Part shown: positions 34,587 to 45,834 of the stretch, in pieces
Layout: each line of letters starts with the position of its first letter
How positions within the stretch are numbered: the stretch's first letter is position 1
Source of the DNA: an uncultured Campylobacterales bacterium
GTDB lineage: Bacteria; Campylobacterota; Campylobacteria; Campylobacterales; Arcobacteraceae
Length of the DNA stretch: 64,000 nt
Assembly: GCA_947494995.1 (NCBI GenBank)
Contig: CANLWY010000001.1
Span: 496,001-560,000 of the forward strand
Direction: 5' to 3'
Made by a program: the position numbers and the translations under genes
The notes under the pieces: generated by a model
The model's database searches: none
What the model saw: only the letters and a program-made list of their open reading frames with translations
What the model was told of the DNA's origin: nothing

Positions 34587-36239
34587 TTATTTAATTTGAT
34601 CTTTTAATAAATCACCTAAAGTCATTGATGTATCATCATTAACAGCTTTTAATACTTCTCTTTCTTGTTGTTGCTCTAATCTTTTTACAGATAGTCTAAC
34701 TCTATTTTTTCTAGTATCAATATTAACTACTACTGCTTCTAACTCTTGACCGATTTCTACTTCTTCAGCATTTAATGGACCAAAATCTTCATTTCTAATA
34801 AGACCATCTAAGTTATCTTCTAATTTAATGAAAATTCCGAAATCTTTTTTATCTTTAACTGCACCTTTTACAATGTCACCCATTTTGTGTGCATTTTGGA
34901 AGTTTTTAGCTGGAGAGTCTGCAATCTCTTTAACTGATAAAGAGATATTCTCTTTTTCTCTATCAATTTTAATAATCTTAACTTCTACTTCATCACCTTT
35001 TTTGTAAATTGCTTTACATTTAGCGTTTGATTCCCAAGAAGCTTCTTCATTGTGTAATAATCCATCAACTTCACCAATAGTAACAAATGCACCAAAGTCA
35101 GTTAATGTAGCAATTTTACCTTTTACAACATCACCAACTTTGTTCTCTTTAGTGAATTTAGCAAATGGTTTTTCTTGTAGGTTTTTAAGAGAAACTCTTA
35201 ATCTTTTTTGATCAACATTTAGTTCAATAACTTCAACATTAATCTCTTCACCTAAAGTTAATAAATCTTTTGGATTTTTAATGTTTTTGTTCCAAGAAAT
35301 TTCAGAGATGTGTAGTAAACCTTCAATATCATTTCCTAAATCAACAAATGCACCATAAGATTCAAAGTTAGAAACAGTAACAGTAATTGTATCACCAACT
35401 TCTAATTCATCTTTAATCTCTTCCCATGGGTTTGCAAGTGCAGCTTTGATAGATAATGATAAGTGTTGCTTAGCTTTATCATAAGATAATACAACAACAG
35501 AAACTTCATCACCTTCGTCATAGTAGTTTGAAGGGTTAACAGGCCCTTTGTAAGAGATTTCATTGTAGTTTACTAAACCATCAATTCCACCTAAATCAAT
35601 AAACATACCGTAAGAAGTGATTTTCTTAACAATACCATTCACTGCTTCATTTCTTTCTAAGATTTCATTTACCTTAGCATCTTTTTGAAGTTTTGATTCT
35701 TCAATTAGTTTCTTTCTTGATACAATAATTGAGTTTTGAGATTCATTTACTTTTAAAACTTTAGCTTTAACTTTTTTACCTACTGCACCGTGAGCTTTTA
35801 AATAAGATTGTGCCATTGGCATAAAGTATTCTAATCCAGTCTCATCTTCAATAATAAATCCACCTCTATTTTTAACAGAAATGATTTTACCTTCAATTGT
35901 AATGTCTTCTACATTTTCACCGTGTTCTTTTACAAATGCATCAAACTTCTCTTTTTGAAGAACTTTCTTATAAGAAATAGATGGTCTTTCACCTTTATTT
36001 CCCATTAACATTACAGGGATAGTTTCACCTGCTTTAAACTGTACTTCTCCACCAATAGTGATTTCAGAAATATTAATTCTTCCTTCAATCTTTTGACCAA
36101 CGTCTACAAGTACACTATCACCAGTAATTTCAACAATTACACCATCAACTACAGAGTTATTTTCAGCATTCTCGAAAGACTCATTAAGCATTTGCTCAAA
36201 ATCAAAGTCTTCACCAATTTCAATATCATCGATACCCAT
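34587..36239 (-). CDS. rpsA: 30S ribosomal protein S1
   Basis: bS1 unfolds and holds mRNA on the 30S subunit. The 550-residue protein contains six S1 (OB-fold) repeats; repeats 3-6 show the classic 'GxxVxGxVxxxxxFGxFVxLG' pattern, for example 'YGAFVDLGNDIEGLLHISEI'. It has 'SVKRLEQQQEREV' near the end. Its position between ispH and serA matches other epsilonproteobacteria. The gap to ispH is 83 bases and may hold a separate promoter. Confidence 0.97.
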   Translation of the reverse strand: MGIDDIEIGEDFDFEQMLNESFENAENNSVVDGVIVEITGDSVLVDVGQKIEGRINISEITIGGEVQFKAGETIPVMLMGNKGERPSISYKKVLQKEKFDAFVKEHGENVEDITIEGKIISVKNRGGFIIEDETGLEYFMPMAQSYLKAHGAVGKKVKAKVLKVNESQNSIIVSRKKLIEESKLQKDAKVNEILERNEAVNGIVKKITSYGMFIDLGGIDGLVNYNEISYKGPVNPSNYYDEGDEVSVVVLSYDKAKQHLSLSIKAALANPWEEIKDELEVGDTITVTVSNFESYGAFVDLGNDIEGLLHISEISWNKNIKNPKDLLTLGEEINVEVIELNVDQKRLRVSLKNLQEKPFAKFTKENKVGDVVKGKIATLTDFGAFVTIGEVDGLLHNEEASWESNAKCKAIYKKGDEVEVKIIKIDREKENISLSVKEIADSPAKNFQNAHKMGDIVKGAVKDKKDFGIFIKLEDNLDGLIRNEDFGPLNAEEVEIGQELEAVVVNIDTRKNRVRLSVKRLEQQQEREVLKAVNDDTSMTLGDLLKDQIK

Positions 36240-36322
36240 TTTATTCCTTCGTATTAACCGTTTTTTATTAAATGGTGATGATTATATCTAAAGTTTTCTT
36301 AAAAGTTTTAAGTTAAGCTGTT

Positions 36323-37156
36323 TTAGTATTTTTCTACTTCATCAACTACCTGTTGAATAATCCAATCTGGAGTTGAAGCTCCAGCGGTTATTCCGCATAG
36401 TTTCTTGTCTTTGAACCATTCTTTATCTAGTTCTGTTGAGTTTTCTATAAGATAAGAATCTACACAATTTTCAAGACAGATTGAGTGAAGTTGTTTAGTA
36501 TTTGAAGAGTTTTTTCCTCCAATTACTACCATTATATCAACTTCTTTAGAGAGGTCTCTTGCTGCATCTTGATTTTCAAATGTTGCATCACAAATTGTAT
36601 TAAATACTCTAACTTCTTTATTTTTTAGAATAAGTTCATTTACTATTTGAAGATAAACCTCTTTCTTTTTTGTTGTTTGTGCAACTGTTGCAATTTTGTC
36701 ATATTTAAAAGATATATCTTGTAAATCTTTTGGTTCTAAGACAACATGAACATCTTCTAAATCTTTTCCATAAGATTTAACCCCTTTTACTTCAGGATGT
36801 TCTTCATCACCAAAAATCAGTATTGAGTATTTTTCTTCAGACATTTTTTTTACAATTTGCTGAGGAGTTGTAACAAAAGGACAAGTAGCATTTATTACTT
36901 TTGCATCTTTTTGTCTTAGGTCTTTTAAATCGTTTTTTGGAATACCATGGGTTCTAATAATTATTGTATCTTTTGGTTTAACTTCGTTAAGTTCTCTGTA
37001 CAGTCCAACATTATAATCATTTTGTAATCTATCTATTTCATTTTTATTATGAATAAGTGGACCCATTGTTGCAGAATTCTCATAACCTTCAGCTATTTTA
37101 ATAGCTCTTTTTACACCAAAACAAAAACCATAACTTGAAGCTAATTTTACTTTCAT
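36323..37156 (-). CDS. ispH: 4-hydroxy-3-methylbut-2-enyl diphosphate reductase IspH
   Basis: IspH is the final 4Fe-4S enzyme of the MEP isoprenoid pathway. The 277-residue protein has the three cluster cysteines in 'YGFCFGVKRAI' (C12), 'NATCPFVTTPQ' and 'NTICDATFENQ', and histidines in 'IRTHGIP' and 'DEEHPEVKG'. Together with IspE at 4 kb it shows the MEP route is used. It follows aroA by about 125 bases on the same strand; a small TCCCTT/AAGGGA hairpin is in that gap. Confidence 0.96.
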   Translation of the reverse strand: MKVKLASSYGFCFGVKRAIKIAEGYENSATMGPLIHNKNEIDRLQNDYNVGLYRELNEVKPKDTIIIRTHGIPKNDLKDLRQKDAKVINATCPFVTTPQQIVKKMSEEKYSILIFGDEEHPEVKGVKSYGKDLEDVHVVLEPKDLQDISFKYDKIATVAQTTKKKEVYLQIVNELILKNKEVRVFNTICDATFENQDAARDLSKEVDIMVVIGGKNSSNTKQLHSICLENCVDSYLIENSTELDKEWFKDKKLCGITAGASTPDWIIQQVVDEVEKY

Positions 37157-37281
37157 TTTATTCCTTAAAGAAGATCCCTTTTTTTCTAAGGGACATTTTT
37201 TGATAAATTTTTAGAAAGATAGCAAAGCAATTTTAAATAAAGGCTATGCTTCTTTTCTTTTAGAAAAAATTTAAAGATAGA

Positions 37282-38559
37282 TTAATATAGTGAGTCTAAT
37301 ATCTCTTTAAAATTTGGGAATGATGTAAGAATACAATCTACATCTTCTATCTGCATATCACAATTTAAACCTGCAATTGCAAATGACATTGCAATTCTAT
37401 GATCGCCATGAGAATTAATTGTTGCTTTATTTAGTGTCCCTCCAACTATTTCATAGCCATCTTTATATTCAGTATATTCAACTCCACATTTTTTTAAGTT
37501 TGAAACAACAGCTTCTATTCTATCAGACTCTTTTACTCTTAGTTCTTCAGCATTTTTTACTTGTGATTTACCATTTGCTAAAGACATGGCAATAGATAAT
37601 GCTGGTAGTTCATCAATAAGCCATGAGATATGTTCTTCTACAACTACACCATTTAATTCTTTGTGTTTTATCTCAATATCTCCAATAGGCTCGTATTTGT
37701 TCTCTTTTTCAATAAAGTTAACTTCTGCACCCATTCTTTTTAAAACTTTATATGCACCAATTCTAGTTGGGTTTAAAGTTACATTTTTGATTAATACTCT
37801 TGCATTTGGAGTTATTGCTGCTGCAACTGCAAAAAAGAATCCAGATGATGGATCAGTAGGAACTGTTATTTCAAGAGGTTTTAAATGACCTTCTAAAGGA
37901 TGGATATTAATAAAACCCTCATCATCTGTTTCGATTTTAGCACCCATACCTTTTAACATTCTTTCTGTATGGTCTCTTGTTAATTCATTTTCTTTATATT
38001 TTGAAATTCCAGTTGCTCTTAGACCTGCTAAAATTAATGCTGATTTCACCTGTGCAGAATCAACAGGTGAGTGGTAAACAAAAGGTTTAAGCTCTTTAAC
38101 ACCTCTAATAAAAAGTGGAGCTTTATTTCCATTATCTCTTCCATCAATATTTGCACCAATAGATCTTAAAGGATCGGCTACTCTTTTCATTGGTCTTTCT
38201 CTTAGGTATTTATCCCCTGTAAGGGTAAATGCTCCATCAACTGAAGCTAAAAGACCACAGAAAAGTCTCATCCCTGTTCCTGCATTTCCACAATCTAAAA
38301 TGTCTTTTGGTTCAGTTAAATTCTCTGTTGGAGTAATTTCAACACTAGAACCCTCTCTTTTAACTTTTGCACCAAGTTGTTCTACAATACTTAGTGAGTT
38401 TAGAGTATCTTCTGCTGTCAAGAAGTTTTTTATATATGAAGTTTTATTTGAAAAGATAGAAAACATTGCACATCTATGAGATATTGATTTATCACTTGCA
38501 ATTGAGTCAATCTCAATATCAAAGGCTTTATCTAATCTTTTAATGTCGAAGTTTTCCAT
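37282..38559 (-). CDS. aroA: 3-phosphoshikimate 1-carboxyvinyltransferase (EPSP synthase)
   Basis: AroA makes EPSP in the shikimate pathway. The 425-residue protein shows '[16 protein letters not shown]' (phosphate-binding lysine), '[17 protein letters not shown]', '[14 protein letters not shown]', '[14 protein letters not shown]' and '[10 protein letters not shown]'. These motifs and length are standard. It follows pheT by 17 bases in the pheS-efp run. A candidate class II-type feature (the NAGTG loop) is seen but resistance class cannot be settled by eye. Confidence 0.96.
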   Translation of the reverse strand: MENFDIKRLDKAFDIEIDSIASDKSISHRCAMFSIFSNKTSYIKNFLTAEDTLNSLSIVEQLGAKVKREGSSVEITPTENLTEPKDILDCGNAGTGMRLFCGLLASVDGAFTLTGDKYLRERPMKRVADPLRSIGANIDGRDNGNKAPLFIRGVKELKPFVYHSPVDSAQVKSALILAGLRATGISKYKENELTRDHTERMLKGMGAKIETDDEGFINIHPLEGHLKPLEITVPTDPSSGFFFAVAAAITPNARVLIKNVTLNPTRIGAYKVLKRMGAEVNFIEKENKYEPIGDIEIKHKELNGVVVEEHISWLIDELPALSIAMSLANGKSQVKNAEELRVKESDRIEAVVSNLKKCGVEYTEYKDGYEIVGGTLNKATINSHGDHRIAMSFAIAGLNCDMQIEDVDCILTSFPNFKEILDSLY

Positions 38560-38576
38560 ATTTTCCCTTTTATATT

Positions 38577-40901
38577 TTAGTCTCTTAGACCTATATTTAA
38601 TTTTTCATTTAATGTTTCAAGAATTTTATTCATTGTTGAAGTAATGTCTTCTTCTTCTAATGTTTTCTCATCGTTTTGAAGTACAAATCTAATTGTTAAA
38701 CTTTCATTATCTCCTAGCTTTTCATCACTATAAATATCAATTAAGTTGAACTGCTTAATGTTTTTATCTTCAATAGAATTAATTGCTCTTTTGATTTCAA
38801 TATATTCCATAGATTTTGGAGTAATTACACTTAAATCTTTTTTTGAAGCTTGGAATTTAGAGTAACTTGATACTTTTATTAATTCGTTTTGAATTTTTTC
38901 AAAATCAACTTCTGCAATAAAAGTATCTGATAAACCATAATCACTTGCAACACTAGGATGAAGTTTTGAGATAAATCCAATTTCTTCACCATCTATAATA
39001 ATTGAAGCATTTTGGTAAGGATGAATTAAATCATTAGTGATTTTTTTCATTGGTTCTAGATCAAATTTTCCAATAGTATTTAACACTTTTTTAGCAAAAG
39101 AGAAGAAATCAATATTTTCAGGTTTTCCTGAATTTGAGATTTTCTCTAACTCTTTTTGTCCAGAGAATACAAAAGAGATTTTAGTTGTTTCTTCTCTATT
39201 TATATCAAATACTTTTCCTATTTCAAAGAAAGACATTGATTTGAATCCAAGCTTAGCATTATTTGAACATGCCTCAATTAGATTTAAAGAGATAGTTGTT
39301 CTAAAAGTATCAAGCTCTTTTACAATAGGGTTTAAAATATCAAGGCTATCTTGAACTGTAGGAAGAGAGTATTTTTGAAGATTTTCTTTATCTGCAAATA
39401 CATATGTAACAGTTTCAAAGAAACCATTTTCAATAGCTTTAGCCCTTAATTTATTTTTCTTAATTAGGTCTGCAGAAGTTTTATTTATTCTATTTACTTC
39501 ATCAATTGCAAGTGGTTTAGCTTGGATATTATCAATTCCAACAATTCTTACAACTTCTTCTGTGATATCAGCAATATTTTTAATATCATGTCTGAATAGA
39601 GGAATTTGTATAGATAATACATCATTTGTTGCATCTTTAACTTCAAATCCTAATGAGCTTAAAATTTTCTCTATAGTAGTTTTTTCTATATCTTGACCAA
39701 TTATGGCATTGATTTTATTTACACTTACATCTAAAGTAATCTTTTCACTATGATCATTGTAGTTTTCATTACCATTATAAACTTTTGAACCAAACTTTGA
39801 AATAAGAGCACAGAACGCATTCATTCCGTTTTCTATATGTGGTTCACTTCCTCTTGAAGATTTATAATAAACATCTCCCGTTTTTTTCTTGGTTTCAAAA
39901 ACTTTTTTTGAAAGAGTTTCTGGATTAATATATGAAGCTTCTACAATGTATTCATTTTGAGGATCTTCATTTATTGTTTGTTGATCAATACAAATTGTGC
40001 TTAAAGTTTCATTTCCATAAACAGTATCAAACCCTTGAGCATCTTTTTTAATGTCAATTGTTGCAATATCATTTACTAGTTTTGCATCTTTTTTTGCATA
40101 AGCATTTAAAATTACTCCTGTTGAATGAGTAATGTATGTAAGTGCATCTGCTAAATCAGATTCTTTGAATTTATCAATTGTCCCAACTCTTAATTTGTAT
40201 AATACAGGAAGCTTAAATTCTTTTGTATTTATAACTGTATATATGTATTTTGAGTCAATATCATTTGGACTTTCTACTTCTAAAACTTGTCCAATACCTA
40301 AATCATTATGAATTATAGTATTATCTTGTTCCGTTAAAGGAAGATTATAAAATGCAGATAGTTCTCTTGCTACACCATTAATACTTAAACAGTCACCTCT
40401 ATTTGCAGTTAGTTCAATTTCAATAACATCATCATTAAATAATGTATATTCACTTAATTCCTTACCAATAGTTAATTCACCTATTGAGTTATCAAGTTCT
40501 AAAATTCCATCATTTAAAGCTGCAAGACCAAGCTCTGTTGAAGAACAAATCATTCCATTTGATTCTAATCCTCTTAATTTTGCTTTTTTAATTACAAAAT
40601 CTTCACCAAGTTTACAACCAACTACTGCCACTGGAACAAATTGACCAGCATCTACATTTTTTGCTCCACAAACTATTTGAACAGTTTCAGACCCTATATC
40701 AACTTGACAAACATTTAATTTGTCTGCATCTGGGTGTTTTTCTTTTTCTAAAACTTTTCCTACAACAACTTTTGAAGGAATTCTTTGCTCTTCTAAACTA
40801 TCAACTTCTAAACCAATTGAGTTTAGAGTTTTACAGATATCTTCTGTAGTGATGTTTGAAATATCAATATAATCTTGTAACCACGATCTTGTAACTATCA
40901 T
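38577..40901 (-). CDS. pheT: Phenylalanyl-tRNA synthetase beta subunit
   Basis: The 774-residue beta chain of the (alpha-beta)2 phenylalanyl-tRNA synthetase. It has an N-terminal tRNA-binding EMAP-like domain ('[18 protein letters not shown]'), the B3/B4 editing domain in the middle, the B5 domain, and a C-terminal anticodon-binding ferredoxin-like domain ('[16 protein letters not shown]'). Its ATG overlaps the pheS stop (ATGA). Normal length. Confidence 0.97.
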   Translation of the reverse strand: MIVTRSWLQDYIDISNITTEDICKTLNSIGLEVDSLEEQRIPSKVVVGKVLEKEKHPDADKLNVCQVDIGSETVQIVCGAKNVDAGQFVPVAVVGCKLGEDFVIKKAKLRGLESNGMICSSTELGLAALNDGILELDNSIGELTIGKELSEYTLFNDDVIEIELTANRGDCLSINGVARELSAFYNLPLTEQDNTIIHNDLGIGQVLEVESPNDIDSKYIYTVINTKEFKLPVLYKLRVGTIDKFKESDLADALTYITHSTGVILNAYAKKDAKLVNDIATIDIKKDAQGFDTVYGNETLSTICIDQQTINEDPQNEYIVEASYINPETLSKKVFETKKKTGDVYYKSSRGSEPHIENGMNAFCALISKFGSKVYNGNENYNDHSEKITLDVSVNKINAIIGQDIEKTTIEKILSSLGFEVKDATNDVLSIQIPLFRHDIKNIADITEEVVRIVGIDNIQAKPLAIDEVNRINKTSADLIKKNKLRAKAIENGFFETVTYVFADKENLQKYSLPTVQDSLDILNPIVKELDTFRTTISLNLIEACSNNAKLGFKSMSFFEIGKVFDINREETTKISFVFSGQKELEKISNSGKPENIDFFSFAKKVLNTIGKFDLEPMKKITNDLIHPYQNASIIIDGEEIGFISKLHPSVASDYGLSDTFIAEVDFEKIQNELIKVSSYSKFQASKKDLSVITPKSMEYIEIKRAINSIEDKNIKQFNLIDIYSDEKLGDNESLTIRFVLQNDEKTLEEEDITSTMNKILETLNEKLNIGLRD

Positions 40902-41896
40902 TTAAACTGTCCTAATAATCTTAAATCACTCTCAAATAGAGATCTTAAATCTCCAATATTATGTATAAGCATAGCAAACCTCTCAACCCCTAATCCAAAG
41001 GCATAACCTGATTTGTTTTCATAACCTACTGCTTTAAATACATTTTCATCAACAACACCACAACCTAGAACTTCTAGCCATCCTGTATGAGAACAAACTC
41101 TACATCCATCACCTTTACAGAATACACATGAAATATCAACTTCAGCAGAAGGTTCTGTAAATGGGAAGAAAGATGGTCTAAATCTAACATCAACATCACC
41201 AAACATATGATGTAAGAATTCAACTAATACATGCTTTAAGTTTGCAAATGAAATTTTATCTGCATCATCAACAACTAATGCTTCAATCTGATGGAACATA
41301 GGAGTATGAGTTAAGTCAAAATCTCTTCTAAATACTGTTCCTGGAGCAATCATTCTAATTGGTGTATCTTTATCTTGTCCTAACATAGTTCTAATTTGTA
41401 CTGGAGAAGTGTGCGTTCTTAGTAGTGTATAGTCCTTGTTATAGAAAGTATCTTGCATGTCTCTTGCTGGGTGATACTTTGGTAAATTTAATGCTTCAAA
41501 GTTATGGAAGTCATCTTCTACAAGTGGACCTTCCTCAACTGCAAAATTAAGGTTTTGAAAATATTGAATAATTCTATCCATAGTTAAAGATACAGGATGA
41601 ACTGCACCACATGTAGCTTCATTGTTGAATTTAGTTACATCAATTTTTTCTTCTTTTAGTTTTGCTTCTAAAGCTTGTTGTTCCAATATTACTTTTTTAG
41701 CTTCTAAGGCTTCTGTAATTTCAGCTTTTTGTTTATTTAAGTTTGCTGCGAAATCTTTTTTTTCAGGTCCAGGGATATCTTTCATCTTTGCAAATTGCGA
41801 AGTGATAACACCTTTTTTACCTAAAGTTTCAATTCTTAAGTTTTCTAATACTTCAAGTGAATCAGCACTGTTGATTTTTTCTAGCCATTCTATCAC
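40898..41896 (-). CDS. pheS: Phenylalanyl-tRNA synthetase alpha subunit
   Basis: The 332-residue catalytic alpha subunit, class II synthetase. Motif 2 and 3 regions are visible: '[15 protein letters not shown]', '[18 protein letters not shown]' and '[12 protein letters not shown]'. A four-cysteine cluster '[16 protein letters not shown]' is a likely structural zinc site, found in some bacterial PheS. The start is a GTG at 41896 with CAGGAGAAA nine bases ahead. The promoter (TATAAT at 41942-41947, minus) is divergent from hinT. Confidence 0.96.
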   Translation of the reverse strand: MIEWLEKINSADSLEVLENLRIETLGKKGVITSQFAKMKDIPGPEKKDFAANLNKQKAEITEALEAKKVILEQQALEAKLKEEKIDVTKFNNEATCGAVHPVSLTMDRIIQYFQNLNFAVEEGPLVEDDFHNFEALNLPKYHPARDMQDTFYNKDYTLLRTHTSPVQIRTMLGQDKDTPIRMIAPGTVFRRDFDLTHTPMFHQIEALVVDDADKISFANLKHVLVEFLHHMFGDVDVRFRPSFFPFTEPSAEVDISCVFCKGDGCRVCSHTGWLEVLGCGVVDENVFKAVGYENKSGYAFGLGVERFAMLIHNIGDLRSLFESDLRLLGQFK

Positions 41897-41941
41897 TTTT
41901 TGTTTCTCCTGATTGTGTGTTGTCTCTTTGTTAAGTCTGCG

Positions 41942-41977
41942 ATTATACTTAAAATTTTATTAGAGTTTGGTTATAAT
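41942..41977. promoter_or_regulatory. Divergent pheS / hinT promoters
   Basis: TATAAT on the minus strand at 41942-41947 serves the pheS operon and TATAAT on the plus strand at 41972-41977 serves hinT. The 110-base gap has no other gene. Confidence 0.5.
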
Positions 41978-42006
41978 ATTTTTTAAATAAAAAAAGGGAA
42001 AATTAT

Positions 42007-42336
42007 ATGTGTATATTTTGCAAAATTGTTAAGGGCGAAATTCCAAATCAAACTGTATTAGAAGATGAAAATTTTTTAGCATTTAATGATATCAATCCTG
42101 CTAGAAAGATTCACGTATTAGTAATTCCAAAAGAACATTATGACTCTTTTGACGTAATTCCTCCAAAGGTTATGGCTAATATGACAGAATTTATTCATAA
42201 AGTTGTGTCAAAGCTTGGAATCAGAGAGAGTGGATACAGAATGATTACAAATATTGGAAGTGATGGTGGGCAAGAAGTTCCTCATTTACATTTTCATATT
42301 ATGGGTGGAGAGCCTGTAGGAAGATTAGTTAGATAA
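42007..42336 (+). CDS. HIT-family hydrolase (HinT-like)
   Basis: A 109-residue histidine-triad nucleotide-binding protein. It begins 'CIFCKIVKGEIPNQTVLEDE' and ends with the triad 'PHLHFHIMGG', with the catalytic middle histidine. HinT enzymes hydrolyse aminoacyl- and other adenosine phosphoramidates. The N-terminal C-x2-C may bind zinc with other residues. AAAGGG lies ahead of the ATG. It is monocistronic with a strong terminator. Confidence 0.94.
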   Translation: MCIFCKIVKGEIPNQTVLEDENFLAFNDINPARKIHVLVIPKEHYDSFDVIPPKVMANMTEFIHKVVSKLGIRESGYRMITNIGSDGGQEVPHLHFHIMGGEPVGRLVR

Positions 42337-42340
42337 TAAA

Positions 42341-42368
42341 AAAGGCTCATAGAAAACTATGAGCCTTT
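42341..42368. terminator. Bidirectional terminator between hinT and accA
   Basis: Perfect 12-base stem (AAAGGCTCATAG / CTATGAGCCTTT) with an AAAA loop between the convergent hinT and accA genes; A/T runs flank both sides. Confidence 0.85.
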
Positions 42369-42389
42369 CAAAGAGTATTGTTAATTTAA

Positions 42390-43334
42390 TTATTTTGAAG
42401 TTTCTTCAAATCTTCCTAGTTTCATTAGTTTTTCATATTTCATTTGATATCTTTGAGCAGGTGTTAATTGTTTTAATTCTTCTAAAGATGTTAGGAAATA
42501 GTCACCTAAAGCTCTAATAGCTTCTTCTTTTTGTCTATGTGCACCTATTAATGGTTCATTTACTACATCATCAATAAGTTCTAACTCTTTTAGATTTTCA
42601 GCAGTTATTTTAAGTGCATTTGCTGCTGTTTCTGCTTTTGCTGGATCATTCCAAAGAATTGCTGAACATCCTTCTGGTGAAATTACTGCATAAACAGAAT
42701 ATCTCATCATTGCTAATTTATCAGCAACAGAAATAGCTAAAGCTCCACCTGAACCACCTTCTCCAATTACAACTGACACTGTTGGTGTTGTAAAGTCAGA
42801 AAATTCATATAGGTTTTTAGCAATTGCTTCAGATTGATTTCTTTCTTCTGCCCCTAATCCTGGATATGCACCTGGAGTGTCTACAAGCATTAAAATCGGA
42901 ATATTAAATTTCTCCGCCATTCTTGCAGCTCTTAAGGCTTTTCTATATCCTTCAGGAGATGGCATTCCAAAGTTTCTTTTTAATTTACCTTTTGTACCTC
43001 TACCTTTTTGCTCACCGATAACCATTACTTTTTCACCACCTATATAGCCTAGGTAGCAAACTATAGCATTATCATCAACATAATGTCTATCTCCATGAAT
43101 TTCATAATAATCAGTCATAAGACCTCTTATATAATCCATAGCATATGGTCTATCAGGATGTCGTGCTAATTGAAGTTTTTGATAATCACTTAAATTTTTA
43201 AAAGTTTTTTCTACTTCTTTTTCTAGTTTTTTCTCTAAAATTTCAACTGCATGTTCATCATTTTTTGTTTTTGCAACTGTTATATCTTCTTCTAATTTTT
43301 TTATTTTGTCTTCAAAATCCAGGTAAGTTGCCAA
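42390..43334 (-). CDS. accA: Acetyl-CoA carboxylase carboxyltransferase alpha subunit
   Basis: AccA, with AccD, transfers carboxyl from biotin to acetyl-CoA to make malonyl-CoA for fatty acid synthesis. The 314-residue protein has '[15 protein letters not shown]', '[20 protein letters not shown]', '[20 protein letters not shown]' and '[12 protein letters not shown]'. The start is a TTG at 43334 with AGAGGA nine bases ahead. It follows fabF by 30 bases, forming a fatty acid synthesis cluster with acpP and fabG. Confidence 0.96.
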   Translation of the reverse strand: MATYLDFEDKIKKLEEDITVAKTKNDEHAVEILEKKLEKEVEKTFKNLSDYQKLQLARHPDRPYAMDYIRGLMTDYYEIHGDRHYVDDNAIVCYLGYIGGEKVMVIGEQKGRGTKGKLKRNFGMPSPEGYRKALRAARMAEKFNIPILMLVDTPGAYPGLGAEERNQSEAIAKNLYEFSDFTTPTVSVVIGEGGSGGALAISVADKLAMMRYSVYAVISPEGCSAILWNDPAKAETAANALKITAENLKELELIDDVVNEPLIGAHRQKEEAIRALGDYFLTSLEELKQLTPAQRYQMKYEKLMKLGRFEETSK

Positions 43335-43364
43335 GTTATTAATCCTCTTTTAAATATATTATAG

Positions 43365-44621
43365 CTATTTAACTTTCTTAAAAATTACAGTACCGTTTGT
43401 TCCACCGAAACCAAAGTTGTTACTCATAACTGTTTGAAGTTCTGCTTCTCTTGCCGTTCCAGGAACATAATCAAGTTTACACTCTTCATCTTGGTTTTCA
43501 ATATTGATTGTTGGAGGAATTATACCTTCATTTAATGCTTTAATTGCAAAAATTGCTTCAATCGCTCCAGCAGCACCTAAACAGTGGCCAATTTGTCCTT
43601 TTGTTGAAGTAACAGGAGGACAATTTTCTTCACCATCGAAAAGTTGCGCAATTGCTTTTGACTCATTTACATCTCCAACAGGAGTTGAAGTACCATGAGT
43701 ATTGATATAATCAATTTTAATTTCTTCACCAGTAGAAGCTTTTGCCATTGCAAGAGCTGCTTTCATAGATCTTAATGGACCATCCATTACAGGTGAAGTA
43801 ATATGATTCGCATCACCAGATTCACCAAATCCAATAATTTCACAATAAATTTTAGCTCCTCTTGCTACTGCTGCTTCATACTCTTCAACAACAAGTGCAC
43901 CAGCACCTTCTCCCATAACAAAACCATCTCTATCTTTATCAAATGGTCTTGATGCTTTTTTAGGATCATCATTTCTAGTTGATAATGCTTTCATTGAAGC
44001 AAATCCACCAACTCCTGCACCACAAACTGCTGATTCAGCACCAACAACTAAGATTTTATCAGCACCATTAACTTTTATAGTCTTAACTGCATCATTTAAA
44101 GCATGTGTTGAAGCTGCACAAGCTGTAACATGAGATAGCGATGGACCTTTTAATCCATGTTCAATTGAAATAAATCCACCAAGCATATTTACTAATGAAG
44201 AAGGGATAAAGAATGGTGAAATTCTTTTTGGGCCTCTATTTTCACAAACTATTGAGTTTTTTTCAATTGTAGAAAGTCCACCAATTCCTGATGCAGAAAT
44301 TAATCCAAATCTTTCTGCTATAGAATCATCAACTCTTTTATTTTCTTCACTTGCAAAACCTGCATCAATCATAGCCTCTTTAGCGGCTTTTATACCTAAC
44401 TGAATAAATCTGTCGGCTTTTTTAACCTCTTTTTTATCCATTACAGTTGTAGGGTCAAAATCTTTAACTTCTCCTGCAATTTGTACTGGGTATTCACTCG
44501 CATCAAATAGTGTGATTTTATCAATACCACACTCACCAGCAACTACGGCTTTAAATGACTCTTCTACAGAGTGACCTACTGAATTAATTGTTCCTAAACC
44601 AGTTATAACAACTCTTTTCAT
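43365..44621 (-). CDS. fabF: 3-oxoacyl-ACP synthase II FabF
   Basis: FabF elongates acyl-ACP by condensation with malonyl-ACP. The 418-residue thiolase-fold enzyme has the active-site cysteine in 'SHVTACAASTHALNDA', and histidines in 'INTHGTSTPVGD' and 'KGQIGHCLGAAG', giving the C-H-H triad. The ATG at 44621 is chosen, with GGAG eight bases upstream; a TTG one codon earlier is open. It follows acpP across a terminator. Confidence 0.97.
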   Translation of the reverse strand: MKRVVITGLGTINSVGHSVEESFKAVVAGECGIDKITLFDASEYPVQIAGEVKDFDPTTVMDKKEVKKADRFIQLGIKAAKEAMIDAGFASEENKRVDDSIAERFGLISASGIGGLSTIEKNSIVCENRGPKRISPFFIPSSLVNMLGGFISIEHGLKGPSLSHVTACAASTHALNDAVKTIKVNGADKILVVGAESAVCGAGVGGFASMKALSTRNDDPKKASRPFDKDRDGFVMGEGAGALVVEEYEAAVARGAKIYCEIIGFGESGDANHITSPVMDGPLRSMKAALAMAKASTGEEIKIDYINTHGTSTPVGDVNESKAIAQLFDGEENCPPVTSTKGQIGHCLGAAGAIEAIFAIKALNEGIIPPTINIENQDEECKLDYVPGTAREAELQTVMSNNFGFGGTNGTVIFKKVK

Positions 44622-44703
44622 CAAACATGCTCCAAATAATTATTTAAATAATTCAATCTTTTAACAGAAAAACTCAACAATTTAAATAGAAAAATTAAGA
44701 AAA

Positions 44704-44726
44704 AAAGCCAGTAAAATACTGGCTTT
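44704..44726 (-). terminator. Terminator of acpP
   Basis: Perfect 10-base stem (AAAGCCAGTA / TACTGGCTTT) with an AAA loop; read on the minus strand it runs into T residues. It separates the abundant acpP message from fabF-accA. Confidence 0.82.
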
Positions 44727-44746
44727 ATCAAATTATAAAGCGTAGA

Positions 44747-44977
44747 TTACGCGTTATCTTCGATGTATTTAATAGCGTCAGCTACAGTTAAGATACCTTC
44801 TGCATCTTCGTCAGGGATTTCGATATCAAATTTTTCTTCTAACGCCATAACTAATTCAACAACGTCTAAAGAATCTGCACCTAAATCTTCGATAAATTTA
44901 GAATCTTCTTTCACTTCAGCTGCATCACAATCTAATTGCTCTACTACTACTTCTTTTACATCATCTAATAATGCCAT
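44747..44977 (-). CDS. acpP: Acyl carrier protein
   Basis: The 76-residue acidic carrier protein. The phosphopantetheine serine is in '[13 protein letters not shown]'. The ATG at 44977 gives M-A-L-L-D-D and has AAAGGA about eight bases ahead; the ATG two codons upstream is too close to that site. A TATAAT promoter lies at 45008-45013 on the minus strand, and a terminator follows, so it can be made in excess of the surrounding enzymes. Confidence 0.97.
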   Translation of the reverse strand: MALLDDVKEVVVEQLDCDAAEVKEDSKFIEDLGADSLDVVELVMALEEKFDIEIPDEDAEGILTVADAIKYIEDNA

Positions 44978-45007
44978 ATTCATTTCCTTTTATAAAATTA
45001 TCGCCAA

Positions 45008-45013
45008 ATTATA
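45008..45013 (-). promoter_or_regulatory. -10 box of acpP
   Basis: TATAAT on the minus strand (TGTTATAATTTGG context) between the fabG stop and the acpP start, about 30 bases before the acpP ATG. Confidence 0.55.
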
Positions 45014-45039
45014 ACACAAAAAGATTTAATTAATCTTTT

Positions 45040-45783
45040 TTATACGTATAAACCACCATTTACTTTCAAGATTTCACCAGTTATATATGATGAATGATCA
45101 CTTAATAAAAATGCCACAGCATCCGCAATTTCCTTAGGTTGACCAAATCTTGATAATGGAATATTTCTTTCATATTCTGCTTTTACATCTTCTTTTAATT
45201 CATCAGTCATATCTGTTTGAATAAATCCTGGAGTTACTGCATTATATCTAATACCTCTTGCGGCTGCTTCTTTCGCAAATGATTTAGTCATTGCATTTAA
45301 TCCACCTTTAGAAGCTGCATAGTTTGTTTGACCTGGATTTCCCATTTCTCCAACAATTGAAGAGATATTTACAATAGAACCAAACTTCTTTTTACCCATA
45401 GCTTTTAAAGCACCTTTACATCCAATAAATGCAGATGTTAAGTTTGCAGCAATTACATCGTTGAAATCTTCAACTGACATTCTTAAAGCTAATTTATCTC
45501 TTGTAATACCAGCATTATTTACTAAATAAGAAAGTTGTCCATCAGCATCGACAATTGTTTTAATTGCAGCTGTAAATTCATCTTCTTTTGTTACATCAGC
45601 TTTTACAATTGCAGCACTTCCACCCGCAGCTTCAATCTCTTCTTTAATTTTTTCAGCAGCTTCAGCTCCAGATCTATAGTTTATCCATACTTTTAAACCA
45701 AAACCAGCAAGAGTTTTAGCAATTTCTGCACCAATACCTCTTGAAGCACCAGTTACAAGTACATTTGAACCTGAAAAATTCAT
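45040..45783 (-). CDS. fabG: 3-oxoacyl-ACP reductase FabG
   Basis: FabG reduces 3-oxoacyl-ACP with NADPH. The 247-residue short-chain dehydrogenase has the cofactor loop 'VTGASRGIGAEIA', 'NNAGITRDKL', the catalytic serine in 'NISSIVGEMG' and Y-x3-K in 'NYAASKGGLNAM'. AAAAGGAT precedes the ATG. It sits 51 bases downstream of queE and upstream of acpP, so it may be both the tail of the moeA-que operon and the head of the fatty acid cluster. Confidence 0.94.
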   Translation of the reverse strand: MNFSGSNVLVTGASRGIGAEIAKTLAGFGLKVWINYRSGAEAAEKIKEEIEAAGGSAAIVKADVTKEDEFTAAIKTIVDADGQLSYLVNNAGITRDKLALRMSVEDFNDVIAANLTSAFIGCKGALKAMGKKKFGSIVNISSIVGEMGNPGQTNYAASKGGLNAMTKSFAKEAAARGIRYNAVTPGFIQTDMTDELKEDVKAEYERNIPLSRFGQPKEIADAVAFLLSDHSSYITGEILKVNGGLYV

Positions 45784-45834
45784 TTATAAAATCCTTTTTG
45801 TAAGTTTATTTTTTAATTTAATCGTTTATTATAT